A stretch of 37,484 bases of DNA from Candidatus Staskawiczbacteria bacterium. GTDB taxonomy: Bacteria; Patescibacteriota; Minisyncoccia; Minisyncoccales; Staskawiczbacteraceae. Under the pieces are notes generated by a model. It did no database searches. It was not told where the DNA came from and was given only the letters and a program-made list of their open reading frames with translations. Below, one piece after another: positions 7,108-15,251 of this stretch. The translations under genes were made by a program, and so were the position numbers. The stretch is taken from contig CAISIO010000036.1 in the NCBI GenBank assembly GCA_903885445.1, forward strand, positions 1-37,484, read 5' to 3'. Position 1 is the stretch's first letter, and the number at the start of each line of letters is the position of its first letter.

Positions 7108-8361
7108 ATGTTGGATATAAATTTTATTAGAGAGAATCCGCAAAAGGTCAAAGATGCTTGCAAAAATAAGAATGTGCAAGTAAGCGTTGTTTTGGTTTTG
7201 GATTTAGACAAGGAAAAGAGAGGATTGATGACGGAAATGGAAACGCTGAAGGCCGAGCAGAATAAAATTTCGCGAGGAGGCGCTGAAAACAAAGAAATTT
7301 TTGTACAGGCAAAAGAAATTAAGGGAAAAATTAAGGAAATAGAACCTAAATTGGAAAAAGTTGACGCGGAATTAAAAAGTTTGCTTTTGCAATTGCCAAA
7401 TGTTCCTTTTGATGACGTGCCGGTTGGAAAAGATGACTCGGGAAATATTGTTTTGAGAAAAGTTGGGCGACCTGCGAGCCAGTTGTTTAATAAGCCGAAG
7501 GATTATATGGAGCTGGGTACGGCTTTAGATTTAATTGATACAGAAAGAGCCGGGAAGGTTGCGGGCTCACGGTTTGGCTATATAAAAAGACAATTGCCAT
7601 TGCTTGAGTTTGCTTTGATAAAATTGGTAATGGATACTGTCACAAAAGAAAAGTTTATCCCTGTGATTCCGCCTGTTATGTTAAAAGACGAAATGGCGCG
7701 AGGGACAGGTTATTTTGAGGCTGGCGACAGGGACGAGGCTTATTATTTGCCCGATGATAATATGTATTTGGTTGGCACATCAGAGCAATCGCTTGTGTCT
7801 ATGCACGCAGGAGAAGTTTTAAATGAAAAAGATTTACCGTTGAGATACGCGGGATTTTCAACTTGTTTTAGGAGAGAGGCGGGAAGTTATGGAAAAGACA
7901 CAAAAGGTATCTTGCGAGTGCACCAGTTTGATAAATTAGAAATGGTTATCTTCTCAAAGCCGGAAGATTCAAAAGCAGAACATAAATTGCTATTATCTAT
8001 TGAGGAAAAATTAATGAAAGCCTTAAAATTGCCATATCAAGTTATAAATATTTGCACAGGAGATTTGGGCAGGCCGGCAGCAGCTAAATATGATATTGAA
8101 GCCTGGCTGCCATCGGAAAACAAATATAGAGAAACGCATTCAACATCTAATTGCACAGAATTCCAGGCGCGAAGATTAAACATAAGGTATAAAGACAAAG
8201 ATAATAAGACAAAATTTGTGCATACCTTAAACGGGACTGCGTTTGCGATTGGCAGGATTTTGATAATGATAATGGAAAATTATCAGCAGAAAGACGGAAG
8301 TATAAAAGTGCCGAAGGTTTTGCAGAAATATTGCGGATTTAAAATTATATCGCTACGCTAA
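7108..8361 (+). CDS. serS: Seryl-tRNA synthetase
   Basis: The enzyme charges tRNA-Ser (and tRNA-Sec where present) with serine. The 417-aa protein has the usual layout. It starts with MLDINFIRENPQKVKDACKNK and has an N-terminal antiparallel coiled-coil arm (about residues 30-105, rich in K, E and L) that grips the long variable arm of tRNA-Ser. The class II core follows, with YLVGTSEQSL, motif 2 (TCFRREAGSYGKDTKGILRV) and motif 3 (TLNGTAFAIGRILIMIMENY). It ends with VPKVLQKYCGF, as in the family. Length is normal. It follows the 121-aa gene by 20 nt and precedes the hydrolase by 23 nt. Confidence 0.95.
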   Translation: MLDINFIRENPQKVKDACKNKNVQVSVVLVLDLDKEKRGLMTEMETLKAEQNKISRGGAENKEIFVQAKEIKGKIKEIEPKLEKVDAELKSLLLQLPNVPFDDVPVGKDDSGNIVLRKVGRPASQLFNKPKDYMELGTALDLIDTERAGKVAGSRFGYIKRQLPLLEFALIKLVMDTVTKEKFIPVIPPVMLKDEMARGTGYFEAGDRDEAYYLPDDNMYLVGTSEQSLVSMHAGEVLNEKDLPLRYAGFSTCFRREAGSYGKDTKGILRVHQFDKLEMVIFSKPEDSKAEHKLLLSIEEKLMKALKLPYQVINICTGDLGRPAAAKYDIEAWLPSENKYRETHSTSNCTEFQARRLNIRYKDKDNKTKFVHTLNGTAFAIGRILIMIMENYQQKDGSIKVPKVLQKYCGFKIISLR

Positions 8362-8384
8362 AATTTTGCGAAATTTAAAAATAA

Positions 8385-9131
8385 ATGGAAATCACAATCA
8401 ACGGGGTTAGGGTAAATTACCAAACATTCGGGGGAGGGAAACCTTTCTTGATTTTGCACGGGTGGGGATCTAACTGCGAGAGATGGGCTGATGTAGCCGA
8501 ACCAATTTCGAAAAAAGGATTTAAGGTTATTGTGCCGGACTTGCCAGGATTTGGAAAATCAGATGCGCTTTCCGAACCATGGAACACTAATAAATATATT
8601 GATTGGATCGAAAGGTTTGTGAAAGAATTAAATCTTGGTGATTTTTATATTTTAGGGCATTCATTCGGCGGCGCGTTGGCATCAAAAATAGCGGTGAAAC
8701 ATGTTCAAGATGTAAAGAAATTATTTTTGGTTTCAGCGGCTTGCGTAAGGAAAAGAACCGCAAAGAAAAGCTGGTTTAGAAATATTTCCAAAGTTATAAA
8801 GATTTTTAATTTTTTACCGTACTATGCTTTTTTCAGAAAAGCAGTCTATAAATTCATAATTAGGAAAAGCGATTATGTGTATGTTGACGGGATAATGAAG
8901 GACACATATTTGAATGTGGTCGCTGAAGACCTGTCTTTTCATTTGCCGTTTATAAAAGTGCCAACTGTAATTATTTGGGGTGAAAAAGATGATTTTACGC
9001 CTATTGAAGACGCTTATTTTATAAACAAGCAAATAAAAAATTCAAAACTTTTAATCATCCCTGGCGCCGGCCACGATTTAAACCGAAAACAGCCGGAAAT
9101 TTTGGCTGAGGACGTTTTAAATAATATCTAG
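8385..9131 (+). CDS. Alpha/beta hydrolase
   Basis: This is an alpha/beta-fold hydrolase of 248 aa. The oxyanion-hole segment HGWGSN is near residue 25, and the nucleophile elbow GHSFGG carries Ser93. The acid is likely an Asp in IWGEKDDFTP, and the catalytic His lies in GAGHDLNRKQPE. A cap insertion (about 120-170) is rich in aromatic and basic residues. The substrate cannot be told. The stop codon is directly followed by the ATG of the membrane Mur ligase, so the two genes are coupled, and the context points to an envelope-related ester or amide. There is no signal peptide, so it acts in the cytoplasm. Confidence 0.85.
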   Translation: MEITINGVRVNYQTFGGGKPFLILHGWGSNCERWADVAEPISKKGFKVIVPDLPGFGKSDALSEPWNTNKYIDWIERFVKELNLGDFYILGHSFGGALASKIAVKHVQDVKKLFLVSAACVRKRTAKKSWFRNISKVIKIFNFLPYYAFFRKAVYKFIIRKSDYVYVDGIMKDTYLNVVAEDLSFHLPFIKVPTVIIWGEKDDFTPIEDAYFINKQIKNSKLLIIPGAGHDLNRKQPEILAEDVLNNI

Positions 9132-10745
9132 ATGTTTACTTTGATAAGCGGTCTTTGGTTCATTTGGGAACTGAAATGTGTTTTATTTTGGCTTTATCTT
9201 TGGCAGTTAAAAGATTACCATGTCGGCAGATTTGCCGACCATTTTAGAACCTACAAAGGAAAGAAATTAATTTTTGATTTTGCGCAGATTTCCAAAATAG
9301 TTTTGTTGATTTTTTTTCTTGCGGCGGGTGACCTATTTATTTATATTTTCTCTGTTTTGTTTCTGATATATTTAGCAGAGGTTGTTTTGTTTTTAAAAGG
9401 CATTTTTACCAGATCTGTAAAGAAACCGGTCAGAACTTTAAAGATAATATTTTTATCCGCGGTTTCTTTCGGCGCAGTTATTTTATTTTTGGCTTTAATT
9501 TTTAGGCTGAATGATTCGTTCCAGCTCGCGGCCATCCTGGGTTTTGACATATTAACTCCTTTAATTGTTTCGGCAATAGTTCTTCTTTTCCAGCCGTTTT
9601 TTGTTCTGATAAGAAGCAACACCCTGAAAAAAGCTGCAGAAAAACTGGAGAGAATAAAAGCCTTGAGTAAAGTAAAAGTTATAGCCATCACCGGATCCTA
9701 TGGGAAAACGTCAACAAAAGAATTTTTGGCGACAATACTTTCAAAAAAATATAAAGTTTTAAAAACAAACGAACACCAAAACTCTGAAATCGGCGTTGCC
9801 AAGTGTATCCTGAATGACTTAAAGCCTAGCCACCAAATTTTTATCGCGGAAATTGGCGCGTATAATAAAGGGAAAGTCAAAGAAGTTTGCTCTATAATAA
9901 AGCCAGAAATTGGCATTGTAACCGGCGTCAACGAACAGCATCTGGCGCTTTTTGGTTCGCTTGAAAATTTGCTTTCCGCCGAAGGCGGAGAGGAACTTGC
10001 CGAGGCGTTGCCTCAGAATGGGCTTTTGGTTGTTAATGGCGATAATAAATACTGTTTGGATTTATACCATAAAATTAAAGATAAAAACCGAAAAATTTAT
10101 AGCTTAGGCAATAAAATCGTTGATGCCGATATTTGGGCCGATGACATTGAAGTTAGCAAAAATTATGTTTCTTTCGCGGCAATAGACAGGGCAAAAGAGT
10201 TCATGAATTTTAATGTCAGGGTTTTAGGAAAACAAAATGTGCAAAATTTATTAGGAGCTATTTTGATTGCGAAAGAGCTGGGCATGGATTTCGGCCAGAT
10301 CGCCGAGGCGTGCAAAAGTATCTCACAAAAACAGGCGGGGCTGGTTTTAAGAAACGGAAGACACGGAATTTATGTTGTAGACTCTTCTTATTCTGCCAAT
10401 CCCGATGGAGTTTTCGCTGATTTGGATTATTTTTCGGTTTTTAAAGGGAAACGCGCCATAGTAATGCCGTGTCTTATAGAACTGGGCGAAAAATCTGCGG
10501 TAATTCATGAAAGGATTGGAAGAAAAATTGCTGAGATTTGCGACCTGGCGATTATTACCAGCAAGGACAAGTTTGACGAAATAAAAAAAGGCGCGGTTGC
10601 GTCCGGAATGCCAGAGAAAAATATTATATTGTGCGACAAGGCGCAGGATATTTATTCGGCAATCACACTTTTCTGCAAATCGGGAGACGCGGTATTATTG
10701 GAGGGCCGTGTTCCGCAGGAGCTTATTAAATTACTGTCCGCATAA
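9132..10745 (+). CDS. Membrane-tethered Mur ligase family protein (MurF-like)
   Basis: The 537-aa protein joins an N-terminal membrane domain to a Mur ligase. Residues 1-160 hold about four hydrophobic segments (about 5-25, 56-90, 104-126, 135-160). The ATP-dependent ligase follows, with P-loop GSYGKTSTKEF (Lys192), EIGAYNKGKVKE, the GIVTGVNEQHL segment and a C-terminal domain with VVDSSYSANPDG and LIELGE. The ligase part resembles MurF, which adds D-Ala-D-Ala to the UDP-MurNAc tripeptide. Canonical MurF is soluble, so tethering suggests work on a membrane-bound substrate or channelling to MraY. It begins immediately after the hydrolase stop and is followed by an aminotransferase, a FemAB-like enzyme and ftsQ. 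Whether it replaces a cytosolic MurF elsewhere in the genome cannot be seen. Confidence 0.8.
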   Translation: MFTLISGLWFIWELKCVLFWLYLWQLKDYHVGRFADHFRTYKGKKLIFDFAQISKIVLLIFFLAAGDLFIYIFSVLFLIYLAEVVLFLKGIFTRSVKKPVRTLKIIFLSAVSFGAVILFLALIFRLNDSFQLAAILGFDILTPLIVSAIVLLFQPFFVLIRSNTLKKAAEKLERIKALSKVKVIAITGSYGKTSTKEFLATILSKKYKVLKTNEHQNSEIGVAKCILNDLKPSHQIFIAEIGAYNKGKVKEVCSIIKPEIGIVTGVNEQHLALFGSLENLLSAEGGEELAEALPQNGLLVVNGDNKYCLDLYHKIKDKNRKIYSLGNKIVDADIWADDIEVSKNYVSFAAIDRAKEFMNFNVRVLGKQNVQNLLGAILIAKELGMDFGQIAEACKSISQKQAGLVLRNGRHGIYVVDSSYSANPDGVFADLDYFSVFKGKRAIVMPCLIELGEKSAVIHERIGRKIAEICDLAIITSKDKFDEIKKGAVASGMPEKNIILCDKAQDIYSAITLFCKSGDAVLLEGRVPQELIKLLSA

Positions 10746-10751
10746 GCTATT

Positions 10752-12008
10752 ATGTCAAAATATTTTAAGCCAATTTCAATTTCTTTGTCGCCAAATGTGG
10801 AAAAAGACGACGTAAAGCTCGCCTTGAATTTACTTATACGGCCGTGGTTGTGGAAAAAGGGAAAAGGAATTGGAGAATTAGAAGATAGTTTCAAAAAATA
10901 TCTTGGCGTAAAATATGCTGTTTCTTTTAATTCCGGGAGAAGTTCTTTTTATGCAATTTTAAAATCTCTGGAGTTGGAGAAGGGAAGCGGGGTTTTGTCG
11001 CAGGCTTTTACTTGTAACGCAGTGCCAAACCCTGTTTTATGGGCGGACTTAGAGCCAATTTACATTGATTGCAATACTGACGACTTTAACGTGGATATAA
11101 GCGATTTAAAGGCCAAAATTGGGCCCAATAGCAAGGTTTTGGTGGTCCAGCACACTTTTGGGTTGCCCGCTAATATGGACGAAATCCGGGCCATCTGCGG
11201 AGCCAATAACTTGATTTTGATTGAAGACTGCGCCCACTCCCTAGGGGCTGAATATAACGGTGAGAAAGTTGGAATTCACAGCAAAGCCGCATTCTTCAGT
11301 TTTTCCCGTGATAAAATTATATCTTCGGTTTATGGCGGAATGGCAATTACAAACGATGATGTTTTGGGGAGAAAATTACAGGAGTTGCAAAAAGAATTTG
11401 GTCAGCCGTCAAAGTGCTGGATTTGCCAGCAAATATGGCATCCGGTTTTATTGCGCTACTTTATTTTGCCGGTTTATAATTTTTTAGATTTAGGAAAGAT
11501 ATTTTTGGTTTTTGCCCAAGCCGCGCATATTTTATCAAAAGCGGTTTCGTGGAAAGAAAAAAGGGGATTGAGGCCGGATTATTTCCCTAAAGCCCTACCG
11601 AACGCACTTGCAGTAATGGCGTTGAACCAATTTAATAAATTGGAAAAATTTAACGCCCATAGGCAAAAAATTGCTGATTACTATTTTGAGGAGCTGAAAG
11701 ATGCAAAGTTTATTTTACCGAAAGCTTTCGCAAATCGGAGGAATATTTTTTTGCGATTTACAGTAAAGCATCCGAAAGCACACGATATAATTTACGAAGC
11801 TTGGCACAAGCAAAATATTTTATTGGGCGACTGGTATACGACGCCGATTGCTCCGTTTGACACAAAAGTTGAAGAAATTAAGTATAAGCCGGGCAGTTGT
11901 AGAAACGCCGAATATTTGGCAAAACACACGCTAAACCTGCCGACCCATATAAACATTTCTTTCAGCGATGCCGAAAGAATCGTAAATTTTTTAAAGAAAT
12001 GGAATTAA
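10752..12008 (+). CDS. DegT/DnrJ/EryC1/StrS family PLP aminotransferase
   Basis: This is a fold type I PLP enzyme of the sugar-aminotransferase family (418 aa). It shows SFNSGRSSFYAIL (phosphate-binding region), VLVVQHTFGLPANMDEI, the IEDCAHSLGAEYNG signature with the PLP-ring Asp, and FFSFSRDKIISSVYGG with the likely Schiff-base Lys188. The usual FSF-H/S-x-x-K motif is kept. Members normally aminate a keto sugar bound to a nucleotide. In this operon it may make an amino-sugar or an unusual amino donor for envelope glycans, which is inference only. It starts 6 nt after the Mur ligase and overlaps the next gene by 10 nt, so the genes are translated as a unit. Confidence 0.85.
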   Translation: MSKYFKPISISLSPNVEKDDVKLALNLLIRPWLWKKGKGIGELEDSFKKYLGVKYAVSFNSGRSSFYAILKSLELEKGSGVLSQAFTCNAVPNPVLWADLEPIYIDCNTDDFNVDISDLKAKIGPNSKVLVVQHTFGLPANMDEIRAICGANNLILIEDCAHSLGAEYNGEKVGIHSKAAFFSFSRDKIISSVYGGMAITNDDVLGRKLQELQKEFGQPSKCWICQQIWHPVLLRYFILPVYNFLDLGKIFLVFAQAAHILSKAVSWKEKRGLRPDYFPKALPNALAVMALNQFNKLEKFNAHRQKIADYYFEELKDAKFILPKAFANRRNIFLRFTVKHPKAHDIIYEAWHKQNILLGDWYTTPIAPFDTKVEEIKYKPGSCRNAEYLAKHTLNLPTHINISFSDAERIVNFLKKWN

Positions 12009-13036
12009 GAGAGATTACAAATAAAGATGAGTGGGAGGGTTTTTTGGCACAATGCGCCACAAAGACTTTTTTGCAGTCCTGGAATTGGGGCGAGTTTAAT
12101 CTAAAGATTGGAAGCAAAATTTGGAGATTTGGCGCATTCAACGGGGATAAATTATTGAGCGTCGTCTCGGTTTTAAGAGTTTCCGCCAGGCGCGGAATGT
12201 TTTTATTTCTTCCCCATGGGCCTGTTTTTACTGAAGGACTGGACGGAAAGGACCGAAAAGAGATTCTTGAGCTGATTCTGGTTATGTTAAAAGATGTTGC
12301 GGGACAGGAAGGGGCAAGTTTTATAAGGGTTGCGCCCATTTTGTTGGATAACGAAGAAAATAGGAATATTTTTGCGGAATTAGGTTTTAGAAATTCTCCA
12401 ATGCACGCTTCGGCTTACGAGGCGACATGGAAATTAGATATTTATCCATCAGAGGACGCGCTTTTGGTAAATATGCGGAAAACCACTCGTTATTTAGTTA
12501 AAAAGACCGGTGAAAATAAGGATATATCTATAGAAATTAGCTCTGACCCGAAAAACATTGCTATTTATCAACAATTAAACAAAGAAGTTTCAAGACGCCA
12601 GCACTTCGTGCCATTTTCGGCAGAATCCATAAAAAACGAGTTTGAGATTTTCGCGAAAGACAATCAAGCGGTTTTTATTTTTGGAAGATACAAAGGGGAA
12701 ATAGTTGCCGGCGCGCTTTTAATATTTTGGTCGGGAATTGCCTTCTATCATCAGGCCGCATCCTTGGGAAAATTTGCGAAGTTGTCGATTCCATATTTAT
12801 TGCAATGGCGGGCGATACAAGAAGCAAAGAGCAGGGGATGCGCAGTCTATGATTTTTGGGGATTTACTGACCCCGAAAAATTTCCAAACCATCCATGGGC
12901 GGGGCCGACTCTTTTTAAAATGGGTTTTGGCGGATACAAAGAAGAGTATATAAAGACGCAGGACTTTATTGTTTCTAGTAAATACTGGATAAATTATATA
13001 ATAGAAACTATTAGGCGGAGAATGAGGAATTTATAG
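11999..13036 (+). CDS. FemAB/FemX-like peptidoglycan interpeptide bridge aminoacyltransferase
   Basis: Fem enzymes use aminoacyl-tRNA to add residues to the lipid II stem peptide, building the cross-bridge. The 345-aa protein has two GNAT-like halves. N-terminal features are FLQSWNWGEFN and FIRVAPILL, and the mid-protein MRKTTRYLVKKT motif is a Fem hallmark. C-terminal features are VAGALLIFWSGIAFYHQAAS, YLLQWRAIQEAKSRG and YDFWGFTDPEK. The coiled-coil insertion of Staphylococcus FemA is absent, as in shorter FemX-like forms. It overlaps the aminotransferase by 10 nt and sits 11 nt before ftsQ. With LysRS and SerRS genes in the same run, Lys or Ser could be the bridge residue, but that is speculation. 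Confidence 0.85.
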   Translation: MELREITNKDEWEGFLAQCATKTFLQSWNWGEFNLKIGSKIWRFGAFNGDKLLSVVSVLRVSARRGMFLFLPHGPVFTEGLDGKDRKEILELILVMLKDVAGQEGASFIRVAPILLDNEENRNIFAELGFRNSPMHASAYEATWKLDIYPSEDALLVNMRKTTRYLVKKTGENKDISIEISSDPKNIAIYQQLNKEVSRRQHFVPFSAESIKNEFEIFAKDNQAVFIFGRYKGEIVAGALLIFWSGIAFYHQAASLGKFAKLSIPYLLQWRAIQEAKSRGCAVYDFWGFTDPEKFPNHPWAGPTLFKMGFGGYKEEYIKTQDFIVSSKYWINYIIETIRRRMRNL

Positions 13037-13047
13037 CGCCCTAAAAT

Positions 13048-13902
13048 ATGTCGTATAGAAAAAAGCATATAAAAAATAAAATCCATGGAGCGCGGCCCAA
13101 GAAGTCGATTTTTAGAAAATTGTGGTTTTGGCTTGCTTTTTTAGTTTTACTGCTGGTTTTAACTGCCGTATATTTTCTGGTTTTTTATCCGGGGTTGCAG
13201 GTTGAAAATATTATAATCTCCGGAAATAAAAAAGTTGACAGTAAAGATTTGCAGGCCATTATTGAAGAGAAAATTAATAACAAAATATTTAGCGTTGTTG
13301 GTTTTGAGGTTTTTTCAAAAAGTATTTTTTTAGTTAACTCTGAGAAAATAAGTCAGGATGTTTTAGATGCCTTCCACACAATCGGAAAGGTGTCGGTAAT
13401 CAGAAAGTTTCCAAAAGCCTTAGATGTTGAGATTTTCGAAAGAGATGCCGCGGGAATTTTTTGTAGAGGAGAAAACCAGTGTTTTATGATTGACCAAAAT
13501 GGAATCATCTATCAGGAAGTAATTCCAAGCCAGATGGATTTTCATTGGACAATAATTAGACAAACCCTGAGTGACGGTAATATTTTCGCCGGCGAAAAAG
13601 TTGTGGCTCAAAATATAATCGATTCAATTTCAAAAATTCAGAAAGACCTCAGGGATAATTACAAAATAGATTTAAAAGAAGCCATGATATCAAGCCCTGT
13701 CAGGTTAAACATCACAACTGATAAAAATTGGCAGATTTATTTTGATCTCGGGCAGGGGTACGATATTTCCGCGCAGATAAAGAAAATGGATTTATTGCTG
13801 AGCGGAGGCATTTCAGCAGACAGTATGAAAAATTTGCGGTACATAGATGTGAGGCCGAAAGACAAGGCAATATATTGCGATAATAAGACCTGCGGAGAAT
13901 AA
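13048..13902 (+). CDS. ftsQ: Cell division protein FtsQ/DivIB
   Basis: FtsQ is a single-pass divisome protein that recruits FtsB/FtsL. The 284-aa protein has a basic cytoplasmic tail (about residues 1-25) and one membrane span (about 26-47). A POTRA domain follows (VENIIISGNKKVDSKDLQAI, about 50-120), then the FtsQ/DivIB beta domain (FPKALDVEIFERDAAGIFCR). Length and layout match the family. The start ATG has no Shine-Dalgarno. It ends 6 nt before the convergent PAS gene with no room for a terminator between them, so the two transcripts probably overlap. It is the last gene of the long plus-strand run that begins at lysS. Confidence 0.85.
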   Translation: MSYRKKHIKNKIHGARPKKSIFRKLWFWLAFLVLLLVLTAVYFLVFYPGLQVENIIISGNKKVDSKDLQAIIEEKINNKIFSVVGFEVFSKSIFLVNSEKISQDVLDAFHTIGKVSVIRKFPKALDVEIFERDAAGIFCRGENQCFMIDQNGIIYQEVIPSQMDFHWTIIRQTLSDGNIFAGEKVVAQNIIDSISKIQKDLRDNYKIDLKEAMISSPVRLNITTDKNWQIYFDLGQGYDISAQIKKMDLLLSGGISADSMKNLRYIDVRPKDKAIYCDNKTCGE

Positions 13903-13908
13903 CAACGG

Positions 13909-14484
13909 TTATTTTCTTTTCTTTTTAAGCTCGTTCACCTCCTTTTCCAGTTTTTTAATATAAGTTTCCAGTTTTCCTGTTTTTTCCGTAATCTTGGCCT
14001 CTAGTTGTTTTGTATGTCCGACAAGCGTTTCGGCAATGACCATCATTTCAGTGATATCTTCGATTGCTAGGAGAATAACCGGCGGGAAAGCGGCGGAAGT
14101 CGAACCGTTTTCTTTTGCAAAATGGATTTGCCTGGCGTTTAAAACCATCACTTTGTGCCCTATAAATGGAAAGTCGTGGTCTACTTCGAATCCCTTAAAA
14201 AATTTATTTTTAGGCAGAATGTCTTCAATAAGTTTTTTTAAAGCGGGGATATTCCATTGCCCGTCTCCAAGGTCATAAACTACCTTGCTTTCAGTGTCTA
14301 TGGGTTCTACGTGGAATGTCCTGTAAAAAGGTTCGTTAGCAACCAGTACTCGGAAATCTTTATCAAGAACCAAAACCGGTTCGCGAACAACATCGACGAC
14401 TGTTTTTATGTACGACCAGCTTCTTTTCCATAACTGTTCAAAAAAGTCTGGGTCAATGGTATTTTTATTTTGTTTATCTTTCAT
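13909..14484 (-). CDS. PAS-domain protein with C-terminal coiled coil, no output domain
   Basis: The 191-aa protein has one PAS domain (about residues 28-140). It contains VREPVLVLDKDFRVLVANEP, the FYRTFHV segment, and a PAS-like end at VILLAIEDITEMM. A Lys/Glu-rich coiled coil follows (about 148-191). No kinase, GGDEF, HTH or other output domain is present, and there is no membrane segment. It therefore looks like a stand-alone sensor or dimerisation module acting through another protein. It is transcribed divergently from an ECF-like sigma factor gene, with a large inverted repeat in between, so a role in controlling that sigma factor is an attractive but untested idea. It is convergent with ftsQ. 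Confidence 0.75.
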   Translation of the reverse strand: MKDKQNKNTIDPDFFEQLWKRSWSYIKTVVDVVREPVLVLDKDFRVLVANEPFYRTFHVEPIDTESKVVYDLGDGQWNIPALKKLIEDILPKNKFFKGFEVDHDFPFIGHKVMVLNARQIHFAKENGSTSAAFPPVILLAIEDITEMMVIAETLVGHTKQLEAKITEKTGKLETYIKKLEKEVNELKKKRK

Positions 14485-14527
14485 ACCACCATGCCGATAT
14501 AGCTATAAAATTATTACAATACGCCAT

Positions 14528-14587
14528 TAATGGTCGGGTGTATATCTATTATTTTCTTTCTGTGCTATGCTTAACACCCAACCATTA
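14528..14587. repeat. Inverted repeat between the PAS and sigma factor genes
   Basis: TAATGGTCGGGTGT (14528-14541) is the inverted copy of ACACCCAACCATTA (14574-14587), with 13 of 14 positions matching and 32 nt between the arms. A shorter palindrome CCATTAATGG (14524-14533) overlaps the left arm. It is neither between convergent genes nor followed by a T-run, so a terminator is unlikely. It overlaps or abuts the putative sigma gene promoter and may be an operator pair. Confidence 0.7.
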
Positions 14588-14591
14588 TCTC

Positions 14592-14619
14592 TTGACCCGT
14601 AACACCAGTGTAATAGAAT
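14592..14619 (+). promoter_or_regulatory. Putative promoter of the sigma factor gene
   Basis: TTGACC (14592-14597) and TAGAAT (14614-14619) are 16 nt apart. The predicted leader is about 70 nt and contains GATTAAG (14639-14645) facing CTTAATC (14660-14666), a second inverted repeat. No promoter stands out for the opposite PAS gene. Confidence 0.5.
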
Positions 14620-14696
14620 GGGATAGTTTTTTTGTTGCGATTAAGAGCATTAATCTCAACTTAATCGTATTATTTGTAATATAAGCGTAATAAATC

Positions 14697-15206
14697 ATGA
14701 CCCCAAAGCAGGAAATATCATTAAGGGCAGTTCTGACAGCAGCGCACCTCAATTTTGAGAAGAAGCTTAACGTGCACGCCTTTTTTAAACTAAATGATCA
14801 TGAGCTTGGCGAAGATTTGGTGCAGGACGCCTTTATTAAAACGTGGAAATATCTTGTGAGAGGGGGGAAGATAGAAATAATGAGGGCATTTCTTTATCAT
14901 ATTCTGAACGATCTTATAGTGGATGAATACAGAAAGCACAAAACAAGTTCTCTTAATGTACTTATGGAAAAGGGTTTTGAGCCGAGCACCGGCAAATCTG
15001 ATCGTATTTTTAATCTTCTTGACGGGAAGGCATTGGTCCTTTTAATAGCGCAACTTCCCGAAACATACCAAAAAGTTATGCGGATGAAATATGTGCAGGA
15101 CTTATCTATAACAGAAATGTCTCTTATAACCGGGCAGTCGAAGAACGCAATTACCGTGCAAGCGTACAGGGGGTTGGAAAAACTGAAAAAACTCTGTAAA
15201 TTTTAG
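14697..15206 (+). CDS. ECF-like RNA polymerase sigma-70 family factor
   Basis: The 169-aa protein has region 2 (about residues 15-80, with HELGEDLVQDAFIKTWKYLV and FLYHILNDLIVDEYRKHK, which bind core polymerase and the -10 element). Region 4 (about 110-165) has LPETYQKVMRMKYVQDLSI and the helix-turn-helix ITGQSKNAITVQAYRGLEKL, which reads the -35. Regions 1 and 3 are absent, as in ECF factors. No anti-sigma factor gene with membrane anchor is adjacent; the PAS protein on the other strand is the only candidate regulator. The next genes downstream (CAP protein, sortase, Cys-rich surface protein) are possible targets, but their visible promoters look like ordinary sigma-70 sites. Confidence 0.85.
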   Translation: MTPKQEISLRAVLTAAHLNFEKKLNVHAFFKLNDHELGEDLVQDAFIKTWKYLVRGGKIEIMRAFLYHILNDLIVDEYRKHKTSSLNVLMEKGFEPSTGKSDRIFNLLDGKALVLLIAQLPETYQKVMRMKYVQDLSITEMSLITGQSKNAITVQAYRGLEKLKKLCKF

Positions 15207-15215
15207 AGGTATCTA

Positions 15216-15244
15216 TTGACAAACACGTAGAATTAGTATATGGT
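15216..15244 (+). promoter_or_regulatory. Putative promoter of the CAP-sortase pair
   Basis: TTGACA (15216-15221) and TATGGT (15239-15244) are 17 nt apart. The start would fall near 15251, so the CAP gene would be leaderless from the ATG at 15252. The upstream ATG at 15240 lies inside the -10 box. Confidence 0.5.
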
Positions 15245-15251
15245 TAAGTAT

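Noticed and set aside
14528-14587. Inverted repeat as a terminator
   Set aside because: It lies between divergent genes, has a 32-nt loop and is not followed by a T-run on either strand.
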